From: Ferroplasma sp037442045
GTDB lineage: Archaea > Thermoplasmatota > Thermoplasmata > Thermoplasmatales > Thermoplasmataceae
Direction: 5' to 3'
NCBI RefSeq assembly: GCF_037442045.1
Contig: NZ_JBBIRC010000055.1
Location: 1 to 7,645 of the forward strand
Length of the DNA: 7,645 bases
Shown here: positions 1 to 5,127 of the stretch, one piece after another
How the letters are laid out: every line of letters begins with the position of its first letter
Position numbering within the stretch: the stretch's first letter is position 1
Notes under the pieces: generated by a model
What the model was told of the DNA's origin: nothing
The model's input: the letters and a program-made list of their open reading frames with translations, nothing else
The model's database searches: none
Position numbers and translations under genes: made by a program

Positions 1-1
1 T

Positions 2-40
2 AATGTATTAAAAGCAGAATTTTGCAAGACATTGCAATAA
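2..40 (+). other. possible 3' end of an upstream gene (12 codons, unidentified)
   Basis: One plus-strand frame is open from the left edge to a TAA at 38-40 and would encode the tail NVLKAEFCKTLQ. The other two plus frames close almost at once. This could be the C-terminus of another gene of the cobalamin cluster ending 45 bp before cbiG, but twelve residues are too few to assign a family and the open frame may be chance. It overlaps the TTGCAA palindrome, and a competing minus-strand reading exists. Confidence 0.25.
22..37. promoter_or_regulatory. candidate operator: TTGCAA-N4-TTGCAA palindrome
   Basis: Two perfect copies of TTGCAA (22-27 and 32-37) are separated by GACA. Because TTGCAA is its own reverse complement, the site is both a direct repeat at exactly 10 bp, one helical turn, and an inverted repeat. 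It ends about 16 bp before the TATA-like box of cbiG, a position where archaeal helix-turn-helix regulators often bind. No regulator gene is in the window, so binding is inferred. The overlap with a possible upstream coding tail weakens the call. Confidence 0.35.
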
Positions 41-53
41 TAAATTAACTGCG

Positions 54-64
54 TAAATATATTA
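54..64 (+). promoter_or_regulatory. TATA-box-like promoter of the cbiG-cbiA block
   Basis: TAAATATATTA is centred near position 59, about 27 bp before the ATG at 86. That is the usual archaeal distance from TATA box to transcription start, so transcription would begin at or next to the first ATG and give a leaderless mRNA. The box is nearly symmetrical and could also act leftward. No experimental start site is available. Confidence 0.5.
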
Positions 65-85
65 TGCTATATTCTATAATCATAA

Positions 86-1075
86 ATGGAGGACATGAAA
101 ATAGCAATAGTCGCTATAACAAAAAATGGAAGTAAAATCAGCAAAAAGATATCTGAAAATATTCCATCGGTTATTTTTGCAAATCCAAGATCACAGCCTA
201 TTGCAAATTCTATAAAGTTTAATTTAATCAAGGAAATTAAAGATGAACTCTTTACAAATTATGATATAATCATATTTATAATGGCACTTGGCGCAGTTGT
301 GAGAACTATATCACCGTACTTAAAAAATAAATTTGAGGATCAGCAGATAATAGCAATAGATGATTCAGGCAAATTTGTAATACCAGTAATTGGTGGGCAT
401 CACGGTTCAAACGCAATGGCAAAAAAGCTTGCAAATATATTGAATGCCATTCCTGTAATAACAACCGCTTCGGAACTAAATAACGTTCTATCTATTGAGA
501 CTATAGCTGAAAAATATAAGATGCATATAAAAAACACTCAAAATATTGCAAAAATATCAGGCGATATTATTTCAGGTGATGGTGTAAATATAATAAATAA
601 AACTTACATTAAAATTCCTGAACTAAAAAATTCTGGAACAGGCAACAAAATTATAATATCATATGAAAAAGAAAATGATGAAACAGGAATAATAATGGTT
701 CCTGAAGTTTTTGATATTGGAATTGGATTTTCCAGTGATGCTTCATATTCTGATTTGAAACATGGAATAAATAAAGTATTTGAAAATCATGGTTTTTATA
801 TTGATGCAATAAGATCTCTCTCTACTATAGACATAAAGAGGGGAAATGCAGGCATGAACCTTCTTGCTGAAGAACTTAAATGCCCTATAAACTATTATAC
901 TGCTGAAATATTAAATAAAAACTCAGTTACAAAATCCACTGCAGTATATAATGCCACCGGAGCGTATTCGGTTGCCAATGCTGCAGCCAGAATTGCATCA
1001 TCGGGTGGCAAAGAGCTGGTAATTAAGGAAATTATTAATAACGTTACAGTATCGGTGTTTCTTCATGGGAACTAA
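86..1075 (+). CDS. cbiG: cobalt-precorrin 5A hydrolase CbiG
   Basis: CbiG opens the delta-lactone of cobalt-precorrin 5A and releases the C2 unit as acetaldehyde, giving cobalt-precorrin 5B in the anaerobic, early-cobalt B12 route; it is cytosolic. The 329 residues match the family's usual length. The N-terminal domain shows the ALGAVVRTISPYLKNK segment (68-83), the glycine/histidine motif GGHHGSNAMA (103-112) and the ITTASE stretch (125-130). The C-terminal CobE/CbiG_C domain starts near 210 with GIGFSSD (212-218) and continues with STIDIK (246-251), GAYSVANAAA (292-301) and an LVIKE end. The usual GIGCRRG-type motif is altered: the C-R-R-G positions read F-S-S-D. Two starts compete: ATG 86 fits a leaderless transcript from the TATA box at 54-64. 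ATG 95 gives the family-like MKIAIVAITK beginning but lies only 2 nt after a GGAGG. The 3' end overlaps cbiA by 11 bp, which suggests coupled translation. Confidence 0.93.
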   Translation: MEDMKIAIVAITKNGSKISKKISENIPSVIFANPRSQPIANSIKFNLIKEIKDELFTNYDIIIFIMALGAVVRTISPYLKNKFEDQQIIAIDDSGKFVIPVIGGHHGSNAMAKKLANILNAIPVITTASELNNVLSIETIAEKYKMHIKNTQNIAKISGDIISGDGVNIINKTYIKIPELKNSGTGNKIIISYEKENDETGIIMVPEVFDIGIGFSSDASYSDLKHGINKVFENHGFYIDAIRSLSTIDIKRGNAGMNLLAEELKCPINYYTAEILNKNSVTKSTAVYNATGAYSVANAAARIASSGGKELVIKEIINNVTVSVFLHGN

Positions 1076-2426
1076 TGGCATAATGATTGCTGCACCATCC
1101 AGTGGTACCGGAAAAACTACAGTGTCAACTGGAATTATGAAAGCACTTACAGATCTTGGCTTTAAAGTACAGCCATTCAAAGTTGGCCCTGATTATATAG
1201 ACCCGGGATTTCACCGGTTAGCAACTGGAAATAAATCATACAATCTTGACACTGTTATGGGGAATTCAAATACAGTAAAAGAAATATATTACCATAATTC
1301 TGCCGGCAAAGACATATCAATAGTAGAAGGTGTTATGGGCCTTTTTGATGGTAAATCATGGGATTCTAACAAAGGAAGCTCATTTGATATATCATTGATT
1401 CTGAATCTTCCAGTAATAATGGTAATAGATATATCTGCATCAGGAAGAAGTGCTGCGGCTCTTGTCCAGGGATTCAAAAGCTTTGACAGGAGATTAAAGC
1501 TTAAAGGGATAATACTGAATAGAGGAGGTTCTGATTTTCATTGCAATATGGTTGAAAATGCCATTGAGAAAATTACGGGGATCAAAGTTGTAGGTTGCAT
1601 TAAAAAGGATAAAACTTTGAAAATAGATTCCCGGTATTTAGGCCTGGTGACAACAGCTGAAAATAAAATGGATAAAAATTATCTGAATAATATATCATCT
1701 ATAATAAAAAATAACATCGATATTAATGAAATAATAAAAATAGGATCAAGCAACGTTCCAGATAAAAAATATAAGCCAGTGATTTATAATTATAAAATAA
1801 AAGAGAAATGCAAAATAGGAATAGCATATAATAAAGCTTTTACCTTCTATTATAATGAAAATCTGGAACTTCTTGAAAAATATGGAGCAAAAATAGTTTA
1901 TTTTGATCCGTTTAAAGATGCATTTCCGGATGTGGATGGAATATACATTGGTGGTGGATATCCTGAACTTTATGCTAAAGAACTTTCCAGTAATAAGCAA
2001 TTGCTATTGCAAATAAAAGGGAAAATAGAAGATGGAATGCCTGTATTCGCCGAATGTGGTGGATATATGTATTTATCAAGGTCAATAAATATTGATGGAA
2101 AAGAATATTCTATGGTAGGATCAATACCTGCAAAAACAAATATGGAAACCCTTTCTCTTGGCTACAGGGAAATTCGGCCAGCTTCTGAAATCCCGTTTTT
2201 AAAAAATAATGAGAGAATCATCGGACATGAATTTCATTATTCCCGAATAGTTTTTGATGAAGGCCATGATGAGGCATACAAATTTCAAAATGGCAATTCT
2301 GATGGTTATGCATATAAAGAGCTTGTTGCAGGCTATGCCCACTTATATTTCCCTTCCAACCAGAATTTTGCCAAAAGATTTGTAAAAAGTAGCACTGATT
2401 ACAGAAAATCCAGAACAGTGGAATAA
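1065..2426 (+). CDS. cbiA: cobyrinate a,c-diamide synthase CbiA
   Basis: CbiA amidates the a and c carboxylates of cob(II)yrinate using ATP and glutamine. Both domains are intact in 453 residues. The N-terminal ATP-binding synthetase domain has the P-loop SSGTGKTT (12-19), KVGPDYIDPGFH (39-50; acidic D43 and D46) and VEGVMGLFDG (87-96; E88, D95). LKIDSRYLGL near 185-195 corresponds to the family's (RHLGL) segment, with Tyr for His. The C-terminal type 1 glutamine amidotransferase domain has IGGGYPEL, the nucleophile C331 in AECGGYMYL, GHEFHYS (387-393) and a His at 426 in GYAHLYF as the likely catalytic base. CobB and CobQ are less likely because the nearby motifs, length and cbiG neighbour fit CbiA. 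The chosen ATG overlaps the end of cbiG by 11 bp and has a weak GGTG 7 nt upstream; an in-frame ATG at 1083 would remove six residues before the P-loop strand. Confidence 0.95.
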   Translation: MGTNGIMIAAPSSGTGKTTVSTGIMKALTDLGFKVQPFKVGPDYIDPGFHRLATGNKSYNLDTVMGNSNTVKEIYYHNSAGKDISIVEGVMGLFDGKSWDSNKGSSFDISLILNLPVIMVIDISASGRSAAALVQGFKSFDRRLKLKGIILNRGGSDFHCNMVENAIEKITGIKVVGCIKKDKTLKIDSRYLGLVTTAENKMDKNYLNNISSIIKNNIDINEIIKIGSSNVPDKKYKPVIYNYKIKEKCKIGIAYNKAFTFYYNENLELLEKYGAKIVYFDPFKDAFPDVDGIYIGGGYPELYAKELSSNKQLLLQIKGKIEDGMPVFAECGGYMYLSRSINIDGKEYSMVGSIPAKTNMETLSLGYREIRPASEIPFLKNNERIIGHEFHYSRIVFDEGHDEAYKFQNGNSDGYAYKELVAGYAHLYFPSNQNFAKRFVKSSTDYRKSRTVE

Positions 2427-2435
2427 TATATAATT
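2424..2435 (+). promoter_or_regulatory. weak TATA-like sequence before the phosphatase gene
   Basis: TAATATATAATT overlaps the cbiA stop codon and is centred about 21 bp before the ATG at 2451. No Shine-Dalgarno-like sequence precedes that ATG, which ends the A-rich stretch ATATAGAAAT. The gene may therefore have its own leaderless transcript as well as read-through from cbiA. The distance is short for a standard archaeal promoter and AT-rich spacers give such boxes by chance. Confidence 0.25.
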
Positions 2436-2450
2436 AAAACATATAGAAAT

Positions 2451-3551
2451 ATGGATAATAATTTTATAATTCCAGAAGATAAAACACTTGTAAACCTTTC
2501 AAGCGATATATTCAGCCACTTTGGATTAAAAACAGAATCAGAAGGCATTGGCCTGAATTATAGAAATAAAAAACTGTGTTTTATTTTACTGGATGGACTT
2601 GGCTGGAACATATATAAAAGAACAGGCATTAAATTCAAAAATGAAATTAAAGGTACATCCGTATTTCCTTCTACAACATCAAATGCTTTATCATCATTCT
2701 TTTTGAATAAATATCCAGGACAGCACGGAATAATAGGATATCAATTGTATATAAAGCAGGTTGGTGCAATAGTAAACATTCTTGGCTACACATCATCTGC
2801 AGCATATATGCGCGATTCCATGGAAAGGGCATACCCCATGAGCACCATATTCAATTCAGAATCAAAAATAACATCATTGAACAGGGCAGGTTATTCCACT
2901 GTTAATATCATTCCTGGATTTATTAATAACACATCGTTTTCAAATCTTTTATATGGAAAAAATGGAACGGATACATTTTCAAATATTTTCCACAGCTTCT
3001 ACGTTCTTGAAGAAAACTTAAAAAGCAAAAAAGATTTCATATCATTTTACCTGCCGGAAGTGGATCAAATTGCACATAAGCTCGGGCCTTACAATGATAA
3101 TACGGTTGAAACTGCAAGATATATACTTCAGAGGCTTTCAGCTATCATGGAAAAATATCCCGATTATGACTTTGTAATAACAGCAGATCATGGCCATGTT
3201 GAGGTTGAAAATACTGTAAATATGGGAAATGATTCAGAATTAATGAATATATCCATACTTCCTCCATATGGCGATTCAAGAGCCTTATTCCTTGAAAACA
3301 GCAAAGAAATCAAAGAATATATGGAAAAACACTATAATGGCCTGGAACTTGTTGTTAAAGGAAATAATGAATACTCTAAACTATTAGGGAAAATAGACGA
3401 AAGAACTTTGCCAAATCTACCCGGATTAATAGGCATATCCAAAAATAATGATATATACCATTTCCCATTAAATCAGAGAAAATATACAATGAAAGGTGCA
3501 CACAGCGGACTACTGCAGGATGAAATGGAAATTCCGGTAATCGTTGCCTGA
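2451..3551 (+). CDS. type I phosphodiesterase / alkaline phosphatase superfamily enzyme
   Basis: A cytosolic metal-dependent phosphohydrolase of the nucleotide pyrophosphatase/phosphodiesterase branch, 366 residues, with no signal peptide or membrane segment. All hallmark residues are visible: D48 in LLDGLGW, the likely nucleophile T76 in FPSTTS with the downstream YPGQHGIIGY motif (88-97), D205 and H209 in EVDQIAHKLGP, D246 and H247 in TADHGH, and H351 in GAHSGL, followed by an EMEIPVIV end typical of the family. These should hold two Zn-like metal ions and form a phosphothreonine intermediate. The substrate cannot be read from the sequence. It follows cbiA by 24 bp on the same strand, so a role in B12 assembly, such as removing the phosphate from alpha-ribazole phosphate or a cobalamin 5'-phosphate, is an inference. 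A general nucleotide or phosphodiester hydrolase is the alternative. The start is the only ATG before M120. Confidence 0.85.
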   Translation: MDNNFIIPEDKTLVNLSSDIFSHFGLKTESEGIGLNYRNKKLCFILLDGLGWNIYKRTGIKFKNEIKGTSVFPSTTSNALSSFFLNKYPGQHGIIGYQLYIKQVGAIVNILGYTSSAAYMRDSMERAYPMSTIFNSESKITSLNRAGYSTVNIIPGFINNTSFSNLLYGKNGTDTFSNIFHSFYVLEENLKSKKDFISFYLPEVDQIAHKLGPYNDNTVETARYILQRLSAIMEKYPDYDFVITADHGHVEVENTVNMGNDSELMNISILPPYGDSRALFLENSKEIKEYMEKHYNGLELVVKGNNEYSKLLGKIDERTLPNLPGLIGISKNNDIYHFPLNQRKYTMKGAHSGLLQDEMEIPVIVA

Positions 3552-3566
3552 CGGGTTGAAATTGAA

Positions 3567-3578
3567 TTTATATATTTT
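3567..3578 (+). terminator. possible T-rich transcription terminator of the cobalamin block
   Basis: TTTATATATTTT begins 16 nt after the phosphatase stop codon, without a hairpin. Archaeal RNA polymerase can stop on T-rich tracts, so this may end the cbiG-cbiA-phosphatase transcript. The same bases resemble a TATA box for the mini-ORF at 3594, so the assignment is uncertain. Confidence 0.25.
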
Positions 3579-3593
3579 AATATTTAATATATA

Positions 3594-3620
3594 ATGCGAA
3601 TTTGTATTGTTTCGTTTTAG
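3594..3620 (+). other. possible eight-codon upstream mini-ORF (MRICIVSF)
   Basis: An ATG at 3594 opens a frame encoding MRICIVSF and ends at TAG 3618-3620, 35 bp before the exporter start. A TATA-like TTTATATA (3568-3575) is centred about 22 bp upstream of it, in the range seen before other genes here. Its stop codon lies inside the GTTTT-AG-AAAAC palindrome. It could be a leader peptide, or chance; the evidence is positional only. Confidence 0.15.
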
Positions 3621-3625
3621 AAAAC
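3614..3625. promoter_or_regulatory. candidate operator: GTTTT-AG-AAAAC palindrome
   Basis: Five-base arms with a 2-bp centre lie directly before the TATA-like region of the exporter gene, where a bound protein would meet the BRE. Wider arms TGTTT (3608-3612) and AAACA (3622-3626) give an overlapping, looser alternative. Drug exporters of this class are often controlled by a local repressor, but no regulator gene lies beside this one. AT-rich DNA produces such short palindromes easily. Confidence 0.25.
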
Positions 3626-3626
3626 A

Positions 3627-3641
3627 TTTATTTATATATAT
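3627..3641 (+). promoter_or_regulatory. TATA-box region of the exporter gene
   Basis: The AT-only run from 3627 to 3641 contains TTTATTTA and TATATATA, centred about 20-25 bp before the ATG at 3656, and follows the purine-rich AGAAAAC that could serve as the BRE. No Shine-Dalgarno-like sequence is present, so a leaderless transcript beginning near 3656 is likely. This argues against translation starting further upstream at TTG 3602. Confidence 0.5.
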
Positions 3642-3655
3642 TTAATTACCAAACA

Positions 3656-5089
3656 ATGCAAGAAACACCAATGTCTAAAAGATCAATAAACATTACAATA
3701 GCCTTAATGGCTTTCTCTGGTCTGCTAATAATATATGTAGAAACAATGATTGTTCCTGCAATTCCAACATTCATTAAAGATTTTCATACCACATATACCA
3801 ATGTTTCATGGATTCTTACTGCTTATATTATAAGTGGTACAGTATCTGCAGCCATTTTCGGCAAAGTTGCGGATATAGTGGGCAAAAAGAAGATTTTTTT
3901 AATTCTTGGAATAATTTATACTGTAGCTGTATCCTTTGGTGGGTTCACGCATACGCTGGATGAGTTAATAGCAGTACGTGCAGTTCAGGGCCTTGGCTTT
4001 GGAATGATACCCATAGCCTTTGCAATCATAAATGACGTAGTGCCAAGAGAGAAACTGGCACTTGCCCAGGGAATTATGAGTGCTACCTTTGCCATAGGTT
4101 CAGGAATAGGGCTTGTTCTTGGTTCCTATATAACTGAAACACTGGGCTGGCAATGGGATTTCCATACTGCTATACCTGTTGCAATAATCTTATTAGTTCT
4201 CGTATATATTTATGTTAAAGAAAATACTGTAACTGGAAAACAGAAAATTGATTTTGCCGGCGTGGCAATGCTTGGAACTGGCCTTGTGCTTCTTATATTC
4301 GGATTGTCAGAAGGGCAGCATTATGGGTGGTATTCCCATCTTATAATTGGAATATTCATTCTGTCATTCGTTCTTTTTGTAACTTTTACCTATTTTGAAA
4401 GCCATTACAAATACGCTTTTATAGACATGAAGCTTTTAAAGAAGAGAAATATATTTTTAGCAAATATAGTTGGCTTATTTGCAATGGCTGCTATGTATTT
4501 TCTCTTTTTCACTGTACCAACCCTTTTGCAAGACCCATCACCAAGTGGATTTGGAAAGACTGTTTTTATTTCAGGGGTTATCTTATTCCCTGCCACCATT
4601 ATGAATATGATATTCGCACCTGTTGCGGCAAAAATCATAAAAAAAAGAAGCGCAAGATTATCCATATTAATCGGTTTAACTGTTGATGTTATAGGCTTTG
4701 GACTTTTATACATGTACAGGGCTACAATACCAGAAATACTTGTAGATACAATGTTTGTCGGTGCTGGAATATCAATGATGCTTGTTGGCATTATCAATGT
4801 ATTATTAACATCAACTCCCAGAGAAAAAGCCGGTGAGGCAACCGGCATGAATACTGTATTCAGAGATATTGGCATGTCTATTGCTCCTGCTGTTGGAGGA
4901 GCCCTTGAAACTATGTATACAGTGAAGGTAACAGTGGGAGTAACAGTAATTGACGGTATTCTGTACAAAATCCAGGAACCATTTCCTGACGCTACTGCAT
5001 ATAATTATATATACTTGATAGGAGTTATATTTGTAATTTGTGGATTTATATTCACCGCATTAATTAAGAAAAACAGTGCAAAAAGTTAA
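3656..5089 (+). CDS. DHA2-type major facilitator exporter (14 membrane helices)
   Basis: An inner-membrane proton-coupled exporter of the EmrB/QacA branch of the major facilitator superfamily; substrate unknown, with drugs, dyes or metabolites possible. About 14 hydrophobic segments can be counted in 477 residues, the usual layout. Helix 1 carries an acidic residue (E29) in the VETMIVPAIPTF version of the DHA2 (LDxTIVNVALP) motif. Motif A is GKVADIVGKKKI (69-80), motif B has R108-x-x-Q111-G112, and motif C lies around GSGIGLVLGSYITE (148-161). It is followed by GWQWDF, with Gln where many relatives have Arg. A long outer loop of about 35 residues precedes the last helix. The frame is open back to TTG 3602, but those 18 codons contain the TATA box, so ATG 3656 is preferred; ATG 3671 is a second option. 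The amino acid permease follows 38 bp later. Confidence 0.88.
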   Translation: MQETPMSKRSINITIALMAFSGLLIIYVETMIVPAIPTFIKDFHTTYTNVSWILTAYIISGTVSAAIFGKVADIVGKKKIFLILGIIYTVAVSFGGFTHTLDELIAVRAVQGLGFGMIPIAFAIINDVVPREKLALAQGIMSATFAIGSGIGLVLGSYITETLGWQWDFHTAIPVAIILLVLVYIYVKENTVTGKQKIDFAGVAMLGTGLVLLIFGLSEGQHYGWYSHLIIGIFILSFVLFVTFTYFESHYKYAFIDMKLLKKRNIFLANIVGLFAMAAMYFLFFTVPTLLQDPSPSGFGKTVFISGVILFPATIMNMIFAPVAAKIIKKRSARLSILIGLTVDVIGFGLLYMYRATIPEILVDTMFVGAGISMMLVGIINVLLTSTPREKAGEATGMNTVFRDIGMSIAPAVGGALETMYTVKVTVGVTVIDGILYKIQEPFPDATAYNYIYLIGVIFVICGFIFTALIKKNSAKS

Positions 5090-5106
5090 TTTCCTATCAT
5101 AAAACC

Positions 5107-5114
5107 TTAAATAT
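5107..5114 (+). promoter_or_regulatory. TATA-like box of the amino acid permease gene
   Basis: TTAAATAT, preceded by AAAACC as a possible BRE, is centred about 17 bp before the ATG at 5128 and about 23 bp before the in-frame ATG at 5134. The second distance fits leaderless initiation better. It suggests that the permease can be transcribed independently of the exporter. Confidence 0.4.
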
Positions 5115-5127
5115 GCATTACTCTTGA

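Noticed and set aside
1..85. Cobalamin riboswitch upstream of cbiG
   Set aside because: The space is too short, no B12-box-like sequence is seen, and the transcript appears to be leaderless.
998..1477. Two short minus-strand frames (998-1180 and 1289-1477) over the cbiG end and the cbiA start
   Set aside because: Both lie antisense to strongly conserved motifs, including the P-loop and EGVMGLFDG, and show no feature of their own.
1746..2000. 84-codon minus-strand frame within cbiA
   Set aside because: The product is a low-complexity Ile/Phe/Lys-rich run produced by AT-rich antisense sequence; the plus-strand frame carries conserved CbiA residues throughout.
2451..3551. Archaeal phosphoglycerate mutase or another mutase of the alkaline phosphatase superfamily
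   Set aside because: The nucleophile is a threonine in FPSTTS followed by YPGQHGI, and the end reads GAHSGL...EMEIP, which fits the type I phosphodiesterase branch. No mutase-type Ser motif is seen.
3567..3593. AT-only stretch taken as a palindromic hairpin terminator or an origin-like element
   Set aside because: The arms do not pair perfectly and the stretch is a plain A/T run of the sort common in this genome; only a weak T-tract terminator or TATA box is supportable.
4405..4968. 187-codon open frame on the minus strand inside the exporter gene
   Set aside because: It is the reverse complement of a membrane protein with clear family motifs on the plus strand. The translated product has no recognisable motif, and it has no promoter or start context.
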